A DNA stretch of 64,000 nucleotides from Edaphobacter lichenicola (GTDB lineage Bacteria > Acidobacteriota > Terriglobia > Terriglobales > Acidobacteriaceae). Made by a program: the position numbers and the translations under genes. Positions 25,583 through 34,575 of this stretch are shown here, one piece after another. Each line of letters starts with the position of its first letter. The stretch's first letter is position 1. The notes below the pieces were generated by a model. The model ran no database searches. It was not told where the DNA came from and saw only the letters and a list, made by a program, of their open reading frames with translations. The stretch spans positions 62,001 through 126,000 of the forward strand of contig NZ_JACHDY010000003.1 of the NCBI RefSeq assembly GCF_014201315.1. The letters run 5' to 3'.

Positions 25583-27544
25583 ATGACCTTGAGAATTTCG
25601 CAGTTTGCGGTGGTGTGTGGGCTGGGTTTGCTGACACTGCCGGGAGTGGTGCAAGCACAAGCGCCGCGGTACCAGAGCCCTTTGAGCGTTCCGAACGCGC
25701 CGCAACCTGTGTTGACGCTGCCAGTGACTCAGCCGATTACGCCGAATGGGACCGTGGTGGAGGATGTGGTCGTGCATGTGAACGACCAGATCATCAGCCG
25801 GAGCGATGTGGAGCGGGCGGATCAACAGCTTGCCGAAGAGGCCCGGCAGACCGGGGTAAGCGCTGCTGACGTTGCCGACAGGCAGAAGAATCTGTTGCGC
25901 GACATGATCGATAAGCAGTTGCTGCTCTCGCGCGGCAAGGAGCTGGGGATCAACGCGGACGCTGATGTGATTCGGCGGCTGGACGAGATTCGCAAGCAGA
26001 ACCATATGGACACGTTGGAGGACCTTGAGAAGGCGGCGCGGCAGCAGGGCGTCTCTTTTGAGGACTTCAAGGCAGGGATTCGCGATAACGTGATTACCCA
26101 GCAGGTGGTGCGGGATGAGGTAGGCCGGCGTCTGCAGATCACGCAGGGTCAGGAACAGGCTTACTACGACGCGCATAAGCAGGAGTTTGTTCAGCCGGAG
26201 CAGATCAAGCTGAGCGAGATCTTGATTCCTACGGCTGCCGATGCGGATGATGCCGCAGTCGCCCAGGCGAAGGCGAAAGCGGACGGTATTGAGGCGAAGC
26301 TGAAGGATGGAGGGAACTTCGAGGAGTTGGCGAAGGCGAACTCTGGTGGGCCGACTGCTGATAAGGGCGGGGATCTGGGACTTTACAAGCGTGGGGCGCT
26401 GGCGAAGGTTCTGGAGGACCAGACGTTCGATCTGAAGGCAGGGGAGTGGACGGCACCGATTCGGACGCGGCAGGGATTTGTGATTTTGAAGGTTACCGAC
26501 CATGTGGCTTCCGGTGTGCCGCCGCTGAAGGACGTTGAACAGCAGATTCAGGAGGCGATGTATTCCGAGCAGATGCAACCTGCGCTGCGCGCGTACCTGA
26601 CGAAGCTGCGGGAAGAGGCTTATATCGACATCCGCGCTGGATATGTGGACTCGGGCGCGAGTGCGAAGCAGACCAAGCCGGTGTTTACGGCGTATGCTCC
26701 GCCGGTCGTGAAGAAGAAGACGGTTCAGCAGAAGAAGAGATTTGATCGTGGCACGAAGTTCTCTACCGTTGCGAAGGCGACGGCTGCGCCTGTGGCTAAG
26801 CCGGTTGCTGCGGTGGCAACTCCGACTCCGACTACGACGAAGAACGGGAAGCCTGCGAAACCGAAGAAGCTGAAGCGGGAGAAGGTTCGATTTGGACAGG
26901 CTCCGCGGAACTCCTTGCCGGCAGGGCCTGAGGAGACGGCTTCGGGGAGTGATATAGGCGCTGGTGCGGCTTCGGCTTCGTCTGCTCCCGCTCAGACGGC
27001 TGCTCCGGGAACGGCGATTGCACCGCTGGAGACGGCGCAGGAGTCGAGCTCCGATACGGGCCCGAATCCCCTGGCAGCGACGGCGCCTGTGGTTGGAAAG
27101 ACCCGCTTCAGTGATCGCGCGAAGGTTGATGCTGCGGCGAAGAAGACGGCAAAGGTGAAGAAGGTGAAGGAGAAGGCGGCCGCTGCTCCTGCTCCTGCGA
27201 GTGCCGAAGAGAAGGCGACTCAGCAGACTCAGGCTGCACCGCTGGGGCTGAACGGCGATACGGCCAAGAAGAAGAAAAAGAAGAAAGTGAAGGGCGCGAA
27301 GAAGGAGCGGTTGCAGAATCAGCCGCCGGCTCCTCCGAAGGCTCCGCTGGAGGAGACGCCGTCGAAGGCTCCTGACCGGGGAACTCCGTTGGAAGGAGTT
27401 CATGGAACGGGAACTCCTGCACCGAAGGCTAGCGATAAGACGACGGTCCCTCCGGCGACTGCGCCCCCTGCCAGTAATCCTCCGGCTGCGGGGCAGCCTC
27501 CCGCTACACCGGGTTCGCCGATACCGACTCCTCCTCCGCAGTAG
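25583..27544 (+). CDS. SurA-like periplasmic peptidyl-prolyl isomerase with long basic tail
   Basis: A 653-residue protein. The start at 25583 gives a clean signal peptide ending VVQAQA; in-frame starts further upstream do not. A SurA N-terminal chaperone domain (about residues 55-185, VNDQIISRSDVERADQQL onward) is followed by one parvulin/rotamase domain (about 190-300, KLSEILIP ... FEELAKANSGGPTADKGGD ... PIRTRQGFVILKV). SurA helps fold outer-membrane proteins. Unusual is the last about 300 residues: low-complexity Ala/Pro/Thr/Lys-rich sequence with a run of seven lysines, longer than the folded part of most relatives. Followed by an HD-domain gene on the same strand. Confidence 0.85.
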   Translation: MTLRISQFAVVCGLGLLTLPGVVQAQAPRYQSPLSVPNAPQPVLTLPVTQPITPNGTVVEDVVVHVNDQIISRSDVERADQQLAEEARQTGVSAADVADRQKNLLRDMIDKQLLLSRGKELGINADADVIRRLDEIRKQNHMDTLEDLEKAARQQGVSFEDFKAGIRDNVITQQVVRDEVGRRLQITQGQEQAYYDAHKQEFVQPEQIKLSEILIPTAADADDAAVAQAKAKADGIEAKLKDGGNFEELAKANSGGPTADKGGDLGLYKRGALAKVLEDQTFDLKAGEWTAPIRTRQGFVILKVTDHVASGVPPLKDVEQQIQEAMYSEQMQPALRAYLTKLREEAYIDIRAGYVDSGASAKQTKPVFTAYAPPVVKKKTVQQKKRFDRGTKFSTVAKATAAPVAKPVAAVATPTPTTTKNGKPAKPKKLKREKVRFGQAPRNSLPAGPEETASGSDIGAGAASASSAPAQTAAPGTAIAPLETAQESSSDTGPNPLAATAPVVGKTRFSDRAKVDAAAKKTAKVKKVKEKAAAAPAPASAEEKATQQTQAAPLGLNGDTAKKKKKKKVKGAKKERLQNQPPAPPKAPLEETPSKAPDRGTPLEGVHGTGTPAPKASDKTTVPPATAPPASNPPAAGQPPATPGSPIPTPPPQ

Positions 27545-27632
27545 GCGTGGGGTTTTCTTTATGGCGCGAGGGCTTCGGCTCTCGCGCTGTTGTTTGTGGT
27601 GATGGCAGGTGGTGCGGGGTATTCTGGTTGAG

Positions 27633-28613
27633 ATGAAAGATTTCTTTGTTGAAGATGCGGCGCGATTTGATAACGCGACAGTGACGACTTATTTTGTTTT
27701 GACGTCGATGCAGGTGAGAGACAAGAAGCAGGGTGGGCAGTTTCTTGCGTTGACGGTGAGTGATAAGACGGGGTCGCTTGAAGCGCGTATGTGGGATGAA
27801 GTGGCGGAGGCGATTGCGACCTGTGACGAAGGTTGCTATGTGAAGGTGCAGGGGGATATCTCCAAGTATCAGGGGAAGTTTCAGATCACGTTGAAGAAGC
27901 TGCGGTTGGCGGCGGAGTCGGAGATCGATCCGAAGGACTTTCAGCCTTCGACGAAGTTCGATGTGGAGCAGATGTGGGGGGAGTTGCGCGGATATGTCTC
28001 TGCTTTCAGGAACGTAGAGCTGCGGCGGCTGGTGTTTGCGTTTCTTGATGATGAGCAGATTGGGCCTGCGTTCAAGGCGGCTCCTGCGGCGAAGCGGTTG
28101 CATCATGCGTGGCTTGGGGGGTTGCTGGAGCATGTGTTGACGCTGGTGCGGGTGTGTTTGGGGACGGCTCCGTTTTATCCGGAGGTGGATGCGGATCTGC
28201 TGGTTACGGGGGCGATTTTGCATGATATCGGGAAGATTCGCGAGTTGGAGTGGAGGTCGAGCTTCAGCTATACGCTGGAGGGCCAGATGATTGGCCACAT
28301 CAGCATTGCGCAGGGGATGTTGCGGGAGAAGGTGCAGCAGCTGGCGCCGTTTCCGGAGAAGCTGCGGGTGCTGGTGGAGCATATGATTCTGAGCCACCAC
28401 GGGAAGTATGAGTTTGGTTCGCCGAAGCTGCCGATGACGCCGGAGGCTATTCTTTTGAGTGCTTTGGACGATCTGGAGGCGAAGATGCAGGCGATGCGGA
28501 ATGAGTTTGCGGCTGCGGTGGCGAGTGGGAAGAGCAGCGGCGAGGTGACCGATTGGGTGAGGAGTATGGATCGGCCGCTGCTGAATACCCAGGGGTATTT
28601 GAAGGACGAGTAG
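27633..28613 (+). CDS. OB-fold/HD-domain 3'-5' exoribonuclease, YhaM-like
   Basis: A 326-residue cytosolic protein. The N-terminal OB-fold (about residues 12-100, FLALTVSDKTGSLEARMWDE) precedes an HD metal-dependent phosphohydrolase domain: LLEHVLTLVRVC, AILHDIGKIRELEW, and LSHHGKYEFGSP supply the metal ligands. This pairing of domains is that of YhaM/Cbf1, a 3'-5' exonuclease acting on RNA and ssDNA. An in-frame GTG at 27609 is possible, but the ATG at 27633 (MKDFFVEDA) matches the family start. It follows the SurA-like gene by 88 bases. Confidence 0.85.
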   Translation: MKDFFVEDAARFDNATVTTYFVLTSMQVRDKKQGGQFLALTVSDKTGSLEARMWDEVAEAIATCDEGCYVKVQGDISKYQGKFQITLKKLRLAAESEIDPKDFQPSTKFDVEQMWGELRGYVSAFRNVELRRLVFAFLDDEQIGPAFKAAPAAKRLHHAWLGGLLEHVLTLVRVCLGTAPFYPEVDADLLVTGAILHDIGKIRELEWRSSFSYTLEGQMIGHISIAQGMLREKVQQLAPFPEKLRVLVEHMILSHHGKYEFGSPKLPMTPEAILLSALDDLEAKMQAMRNEFAAAVASGKSSGEVTDWVRSMDRPLLNTQGYLKDE

Positions 28614-29131
28614 GTGGTTTTTTTCGATTTGAGTCGGGAAAAAATTGGGAACGTGGTGGAGTGGCGTTTTTGCTGGGGTTTTTGCGAAAAATGGGTGTTT
28701 TGATGGTGGTAAATCGTGGTGTGGTTGTGGTGGATTGGTGGTGAGAGCGTGGTGTTTCGCCGTCAATTTTCTGGCTGCTGAAAACGTGCCACGGTTTTGA
28801 AGTTTATTTTTGACCCGGCTGGCTGAGGGTGAGCCGGCACCAGCGACCTTGCTTGCCCGGCAAGGTTCGGCGGGGCGACAGGGGCAGTGGGCCTCGGTGC
28901 AGATCTGGCTCATGACTCCGGCCTGGTTCCTGCCGATTCTCCGGTTGGGGCCGGCCAAAAGACGAGGGCAGGGCCGGAAGAGAGTTCTGAGTTTTTGGGA
29001 GGCTGCTCTTAGGCGATCGGGCGGTCAGCGGTCCTGCAAATAAACAGTTCGGCAGATCAGGGGTCCAGCTATTAAGCGATCCGGCAAATGGGCTAAGTGA
29101 TGGGGCCATAGACGATCCGCAGACTTTTTTG
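28614..29131. other. Long intergenic region with a G/T-rich block
   Basis: No convincing gene. From 28614 to about 28800 the plus strand is strongly G/T-rich with repeated GTGGT/GTGGTAA words, including 28680-28760. From about 28800 the composition returns to GC-rich, with a small hairpin CCTTGC-TTGCCCG-GCAAGG (28849-28867) and several irregular GATC-containing words around 29010-29120. It could hold a small RNA or decayed DNA; neither can be shown here. Confidence 0.4.
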
Positions 29132-29160
29132 TTTACACCGGACTTTGACTGCGGTAGCAT
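29132..29160 (+). promoter_or_regulatory. Promoter of the TonB-dependent receptor gene
   Basis: TTTACA (29132-29137), a 17-bp spacer and TAGCAT (29155-29160), giving a 5' leader of about 105 bases before the ATG at 29274. Confidence 0.45.
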
Positions 29161-29273
29161 CACCGGCACTACCTACATCGTCATCTTTTTGGGTCCACGG
29201 ACCTAAGGAGAACCCCTTTTCCCGACTACGGCTTAATTTGAGCCGGCGTTTGCTTTTCTTTATCCGGAGGAAG

Positions 29274-32200
29274 ATGCATATCAGATATCAGCGCCTCGTC
29301 GTTTTTCTAGTCATGATGTTCGCGACCGCAGCGGTCTTTGGTCAGGCGACCAGTACCGGAAACATTATAGGAATTGTTACCGATGCGACTGGAGCCGCTG
29401 TGTCTGGCGCTTCGATCACCGCGATCAATAAGGGGACGAACTCTCAACGTACGGTCACCACTAATCGCGCAGGCGAGTATCGGTTCGACCTGTTGGCGGT
29501 TGGCACGTACTCGGTGAAGGTTGAGGCACAGGGATTCAGTTCTGGGCTGGCTGCCAATCTTGAGCTGATTGTGGGGACGACGCTGAATGCGAATTTTCCG
29601 CTGATTGCCGGCCAGGTGGCGACCTCAATCGAGGTATCGACCGTGAACCAGCTGGTGAATGCGGAGAAGACGGACAGCTCGACGGCTGTGACTCCCCAGG
29701 AGATCAACAATCTGCCTTTGAACGGGCGCGACTTTGCGAACCTTGCGATTCTGGCGCCGGGGGTGAAGCAGGTCGACAGCTACGATCCGACGAAGAATCG
29801 GTATGCGGTGTATGCCGTGAACGGGTCGAGCGGCCGGAATACGAATACGACGGTCAACGGGGTGGATAACAAGGACAACACGGTGGGCGGAGCGGTGATG
29901 CAGCTTCCGCTCGAGGCGGTCGAGGAGTTCAACATCAGCACGAGCCGGTTTTCCGCCGAGAATGGACGGAGCGAAGGTGCTGCGGTGAACGTTGTGACCA
30001 AGTCGGGGACCAACCAGTTTCACGGTGCGCTCTACGGCTTCTTCCGCAGCCAGGCGATTCAAACCAACAACGCGATCAGCGAACAGGCTGGGCAGCCGAA
30101 GCCGGACTACAGCCGTCAGCAGTATGGCGGGGCGATCGACGGTCCGATTCGCAAGGACAAGGACTTCGGTTTTTTTGCGTACGAGGGATTGCGGGAGCGT
30201 TCGAGCCTTGCGGTGACCGACCTTTCGTACAGCGAGCTGGTGCTTGCGGAGCCGCTGGGTGCAAAGCCGACGCATACGATTGCGACTCCCTTCGATGAGA
30301 AGAGGTATAACGGCCGGCTGGACCACTACTTCAGCGACCGGGAGAAGTTTTACGTCAGCTACACGGCGCAGGACAACAAGAGCAATAACGATCAGTCGAC
30401 GGGACAGGTGGACACTACCGAAGGCAACTTCACGATCAACGATCTGATTATCGCCAATGCGACGCTGACCTCGATTCTGTCTTCGAGGTCGATCAATAAC
30501 TTTACGCTGGGGTTCCAGTACTGGAATAACCTGATCGATTCGACGACCCGGACGCCGTACTTTCTGTTTCCCGACGGGACGAGCTTTGGGACGAATATCA
30601 ACGTGCCGCAGAAGTCGAGCCAGCACAAGTTTCAGTTCCGCGATGATTTTTCGCAGACGGTTGGCAAACACACTTTGAAGATGGGCTTCGACTTTCTGTA
30701 TGAGCCGCAGGTTGGCGGATTCTTTGAGAACAATCCGACTCCGGAGTTCGATTTCTTCGACTCGGCGGCGAATCTTCTGGACCCGAGCAAGTATCCGAAC
30801 GGGTTCTCCTCTCCGGGGGCGATTCAGGCTTCGACCGGCACCTCGGGCGATCCGAGCTTCAATCTCTCTCCGAAGATGCTTGGCCTCTACTTCGAGGATG
30901 ATTGGCGAGCGACGCCGCGGCTGTTTCTGAATCTTGGGATTCGGTACGATCGCGACATCGATACGTATGGACTGGACAAGCAGGCGAACAGCCGCACGCA
31001 CCAGGAGCTGGTGGCTGCGGCTGCGACGCCGGTGCCAACGCTTCCGACGACTCCTCCTGTAACCCAGGCAGGCGTTGGCTATACGCCGAGCCTGGATTTC
31101 CTTGGAGGGATCTACACGGGCCTGCCAAAGAACGACAATCTGGATATTAGTCCTCGCATTGGGTTTTCCTACGATGTCTGGGGCAATGGGCGGTTTGTGC
31201 TTCGCGGGGGTTACGGCTTGTACTTTGGTCAGACCTTCGAGAATATTCCTCTGTTCATGATTCAGCAGGCGAACAGCACGGTGTTTGCGAATACGTACAG
31301 CATCAGCTGCGCGGGCCCAACGGATACGACCTGCGGGTCGGCCAACAATGTTCCGGGGACGAACATACCGCTGAGCCAGTACCGTTATGGTGTCGATCCG
31401 GCGCCGGTGATTCCACCTGCGAGCTTCAATCTTGCGGCGGGATCGACGGGACGCCTGATGGATCCTGGCTACCGCAATCCTTACACGCAGCAGATCAACC
31501 TGGGGATTCAGTATGCGTTGACGACGCACTCGGTGTTTGAGGTGGAGTACAACCAGTCGCGCGGCATTCACGAAGACAAGACGGTGAATATCAATCCGAC
31601 GGAGTACTTCAACGGCGGGATTCGTCCGTTCTCTGCAGCGTTCAAGGCAGCCGGGGTACCGGTGCTTGGCCGGTTCGGCGCGGAGAAGTCGCTGGGGCGT
31701 TCGTACTACGATGGGCTGAATCTGAGCTATCGTCAGTCGTTGAATCGTCACTTCAGCGCGATTGTGAACTACACATACGCGAAGGCGCTGGCGTTCGAGG
31801 GCAATCCTGCGGCGTTCCGCAACACTGCGACGAATCCGTTTCTCGGGCAGTTCCGGAAGCCGGACTATGGGACGGCGCCAAACGACGAGCGGCATCACAT
31901 CACGGCGGCTGGAACGATTTCGTTGCCGTGGCGGATTGATATCTCGCCGATTCTGTCGGTGGGCTCTGCGCGGCCGCTGGATGTTGTCGAGTCGAGCAGC
32001 GATCTATGGGGGGTAGGCAGCGGCCGCAGCAACCCTCATGCGCTGATCTTAAGCGGAGCGAAGGAGAGTCCGCAGGCTTATGCTGACTATCTGAATGCAG
32101 CGAAGGCGGCGGTGGCGGCAGATTCCTCAGGGAAGACGACGCGGGCGAGCTTCTACAAGAACTGCCTGGTGTCGGGTCAGTGCCGCGAGGTCTCGTATGA

Positions 32201-32453
32201 CTCGTATCACGGTCAGACGTTTGCACAGCTGGATGCGCGGTTCAGCAAGACGATCTCGATCAAGGATCGTTACAACGTGGCGCTGTTCTTCCAGGGGTTC
32301 AACCTGACGAATCGTGCCAACTACGGCAACAACTACGATGGCATCGTATCGGACGGGTCGAGTTTCCTGACGCCGAAGGGTTTCATCAATCCGAGCAGCA
32401 CGGTGATCCCGCGATCGTTTACTGGGGAGTTCGGCGGGAGGTTTTCCTTCTAA
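29274..32453 (+). CDS. TonB-dependent receptor, Oar-like, with carboxypeptidase-regulatory domain
   Basis: A 1059-residue outer-membrane protein. GGAGGAAG directly before ATG 29274 decides the start; signal peptide residues 1-22. A carboxypeptidase-regulatory beta-sandwich (about residues 28-110, GNIIGIVTDATGAAVSGASI) precedes the plug (about 125-240, with LPLNGRDFANLAILAPGV and TTVNGVDNKDN) and a large barrel ending in the aromatic GEFGGRFSF. This is the abundant acidobacterial receptor type, thought to import oligosaccharides or similar polymers, but the ligand is unknown. It stands alone with its own promoter and terminator. Confidence 0.93.
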   Translation: MHIRYQRLVVFLVMMFATAAVFGQATSTGNIIGIVTDATGAAVSGASITAINKGTNSQRTVTTNRAGEYRFDLLAVGTYSVKVEAQGFSSGLAANLELIVGTTLNANFPLIAGQVATSIEVSTVNQLVNAEKTDSSTAVTPQEINNLPLNGRDFANLAILAPGVKQVDSYDPTKNRYAVYAVNGSSGRNTNTTVNGVDNKDNTVGGAVMQLPLEAVEEFNISTSRFSAENGRSEGAAVNVVTKSGTNQFHGALYGFFRSQAIQTNNAISEQAGQPKPDYSRQQYGGAIDGPIRKDKDFGFFAYEGLRERSSLAVTDLSYSELVLAEPLGAKPTHTIATPFDEKRYNGRLDHYFSDREKFYVSYTAQDNKSNNDQSTGQVDTTEGNFTINDLIIANATLTSILSSRSINNFTLGFQYWNNLIDSTTRTPYFLFPDGTSFGTNINVPQKSSQHKFQFRDDFSQTVGKHTLKMGFDFLYEPQVGGFFENNPTPEFDFFDSAANLLDPSKYPNGFSSPGAIQASTGTSGDPSFNLSPKMLGLYFEDDWRATPRLFLNLGIRYDRDIDTYGLDKQANSRTHQELVAAAATPVPTLPTTPPVTQAGVGYTPSLDFLGGIYTGLPKNDNLDISPRIGFSYDVWGNGRFVLRGGYGLYFGQTFENIPLFMIQQANSTVFANTYSISCAGPTDTTCGSANNVPGTNIPLSQYRYGVDPAPVIPPASFNLAAGSTGRLMDPGYRNPYTQQINLGIQYALTTHSVFEVEYNQSRGIHEDKTVNINPTEYFNGGIRPFSAAFKAAGVPVLGRFGAEKSLGRSYYDGLNLSYRQSLNRHFSAIVNYTYAKALAFEGNPAAFRNTATNPFLGQFRKPDYGTAPNDERHHITAAGTISLPWRIDISPILSVGSARPLDVVESSSDLWGVGSGRSNPHALILSGAKESPQAYADYLNAAKAAVAADSSGKTTRASFYKNCLVSGQCREVSYDSYHGQTFAQLDARFSKTISIKDRYNVALFFQGFNLTNRANYGNNYDGIVSDGSSFLTPKGFINPSSTVIPRSFTGEFGGRFSF

Positions 32454-32545
32454 CGTCGATAGAGGCCATGATCACGGTAGTTTGAGGAGTGGACGTCTTG
32501 CGTCGCTCCTCAGACCGTGAGTGGTAATCTTTGGGATTGCAAAAA

Positions 32546-32582
32546 AAAGAGACATCTCGCCTGATGCGGGAGATGTCTCTTT
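32546..32582. terminator. Bidirectional intrinsic terminator
   Basis: Inverted repeat AAAGAGACATCTC / GAGATGTCTCTTT around an 11-base loop, with A and T runs on the flanks. It ends the receptor gene on the plus strand and the Gly/His-rich gene (stop at 32610) on the minus strand. Confidence 0.92.
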
Positions 32583-32609
32583 TCTTTTGCTGGGAGGGCT
32601 GATTCGATT

Positions 32610-33098
32610 TTAGTGGTGACCGCCGCCGTGATCTCCGCCGCCGTGATCTCCGCCGCCGTGGTTGCCTCCGCCGCCGCCGGGATGGCCGCCGCCCTGGTAG
32701 CCGGCGCTGTGTTCGTTGGTTGGCTCGTGGCCGGCGTTGCCTACGTGGCCTTGTGGGTCGCGGGCTTCGTTACCGTGGAAGTGGTTGAAGGCCTGCTCGT
32801 TTCGCTCTGGCATTGGTCCGGCGTAGCCGTGACGCGGGTCGTAGCGGTTGTCAACGTGGCCGTAGAAGTTACCTCGGCCGTGGTACCAGGGGCCGGCGCC
32901 GATGAAGATTCCACCGGTGAACCAGTCTGGTCCGTAGTAGCCATAGGGAGCGCAGGGGTACGGGGCGTAGTCAAAGTATCCGTAGGGGCAGTAGGGAGCC
33001 GCTCCAATGCTGACGGAGACCTGAGCGGGGGCCGGGGATACGGTGCTAACCAGCGCGACGGCGAGAGCAGAGAGGGCGAACGACTTGCTGAGGGACAT
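32610..33098 (-). CDS. Secreted Gly/His/Tyr-rich protein
   Basis: A 162-residue exported protein. Signal peptide residues 1-25 (cleavage near PAPAQ). The middle (about 32-75) is rich in Tyr, Pro and Gly with three cysteines or so (YCPYGYFDYAPYPCAPYGYYG); the C terminus (about 130-162) is a tandem GGGDH/GGGNH repeat ending HH. Family members are common in soil bacteria but uncharacterised; the His-Gly tail could bind metals. The strong site CAGGAGAAGTT precedes the ATG. It shares a terminator with the receptor gene. Confidence 0.8.
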   Translation of the reverse strand: MSLSKSFALSALAVALVSTVSPAPAQVSVSIGAAPYCPYGYFDYAPYPCAPYGYYGPDWFTGGIFIGAGPWYHGRGNFYGHVDNRYDPRHGYAGPMPERNEQAFNHFHGNEARDPQGHVGNAGHEPTNEHSAGYQGGGHPGGGGGNHGGGDHGGGDHGGGHH

Positions 33099-33217
33099 AA
33101 CTTCTCCTGAATCACTTCGGTTTGATTCTTCAGGAGCGAGGCAGGTTGTTTTGCGGTATGGATTTCGTAATGAATGAGAGATCTTTCGTGTGGGATGTGA
33201 GATTGTGCCGTGATGGG

Positions 33218-34321
33218 TTACTCATAGAGCGGATAGTCGGTGTAGCCGAGGGCGTCGAAGGTGTAGAAGGTGTCGCGCTGGTAGGGGTTGAGGGGGAGGG
33301 ACTGCTGGATGCGCTTTGGCAGGTCGGGGTTGGCGATGAAGTGACGCCCGAAGGCTACGAGGTCGGCGTCGCCGGATTCGACGATCTGTTCGGCGGAGTC
33401 GGGTTCGAAGCCACCTGCGGCGATGATTTTGTTGTTGAAGATCTTTCTGATTTGCGCGGCTGCGATGGGTTTTTGACCTTCGTTGATGACGATGTTTCCT
33501 TTGACCCTGGGCTCGAGAACGTGGAGGTAGGCGAGGTCGAAGCGGTTGAGCTGCTGGGCGACGTAGGTGAAGAGGGCTTCGGTGTCGGAGTTGGACATGC
33601 CGTTGAAGGAGCCGCCGGGGCCGATGCGGACGCCGGTGCGGTCGCCTCCCCAGACCGAGGTGATGGCTTCGACGACTTCGAGGAGGAAGCGGGAGCGATT
33701 TTCGATGGAGCCGCCGTATTGGTCGGTGCGGTGGTTGCTGCCGTCCTGGAGGAACTGGTCGACGAGGTAACCGTTGGCGGCGTGGAGCTCGACGCCATCG
33801 AAGCCTGCGGCTTTGGCTCGTTGGGCGGCGTGGCGGTAGTCTTCGACGATGAGGGGGATCTCGTCGAGGTTGAGGGCGCGGGGAGGTGTGGTGGGGAGCC
33901 AGCCGGTGGGGGTGGAGGCGACGCCCTCGAAGGGAATGGCGGAGGGTGCGACGGGAGCGCCGCCGCCGTTGACGCTGGAGTGCGAAGCGCGGCCGGTGTG
34001 CCAGAGCTGGAGGAAGAGGAGGCCGCCTTTGGCGTGGACGGCGTCGACGATCTTCTTCCAGCCTTCGACCTGCTGGTCGGTGAAGATGCCGGGAGCGCCG
34101 TACCAGCCGCGGGCGTTGAGGGAGATGCTGGTGGCTTCGGTGATGATGAGGCCGCCGTCGGAGGCGCGCTGGGAGTAGTACTCGGCCATGAGGTCGTTGG
34201 GGATTTGGCCGGGCTCGGTGGAGCGGGAGCGGGTGAGGGGGGCCATGACGATGCGGTGTTTGAGAGAGAAGGGGCCTAGTTGCAGGGGGGAGAAGAGAGC
34301 TTGGGTGGTTGCGGTGGTCAT
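33218..34321 (-). CDS. Alkene reductase of the Old Yellow Enzyme family
   Basis: A 367-residue FMN-dependent oxidoreductase that reduces activated C=C bonds with NAD(P)H. LFSPLQLGPFSLKHRIVMAP is the FMN-binding start, the substrate-binding pair is in VELHAANGYLVDQFL (His-x-x-Asn), and QYGGSIENRSRFLLEVV and VAFGRHFIANPDLP are family signatures. It is closest to NemA/XenB-type class I enzymes. Divergent from aroC, with a 254-base gap between the two genes. Confidence 0.94.
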   Translation of the reverse strand: MTTATTQALFSPLQLGPFSLKHRIVMAPLTRSRSTEPGQIPNDLMAEYYSQRASDGGLIITEATSISLNARGWYGAPGIFTDQQVEGWKKIVDAVHAKGGLLFLQLWHTGRASHSSVNGGGAPVAPSAIPFEGVASTPTGWLPTTPPRALNLDEIPLIVEDYRHAAQRAKAAGFDGVELHAANGYLVDQFLQDGSNHRTDQYGGSIENRSRFLLEVVEAITSVWGGDRTGVRIGPGGSFNGMSNSDTEALFTYVAQQLNRFDLAYLHVLEPRVKGNIVINEGQKPIAAAQIRKIFNNKIIAAGGFEPDSAEQIVESGDADLVAFGRHFIANPDLPKRIQQSLPLNPYQRDTFYTFDALGYTDYPLYE

Positions 34322-34575
34322 GTGTCTCCTGTGTCGGGTGGGCGTGTGGATCCCGAGGGTGCTGCCGATGTGTGAACTGCGGAGCGCTTGAGAATTAGAG
34401 TGGGCGAAGTGCCTCGGGGATTCATTGTAGGGCGATAAGGCGATAAATCGGTGGGAGTGCGGGATGGGGCGGCGGGTTTGCGTGGAGAGGGTGCGGCTCG
34501 CGCGCGCGGAGAAGGGTCGGGCTCGGTTGTTACAATTTAGGTTTGCGGCGTTGTTTTCGAAGGGATTGATACGGG

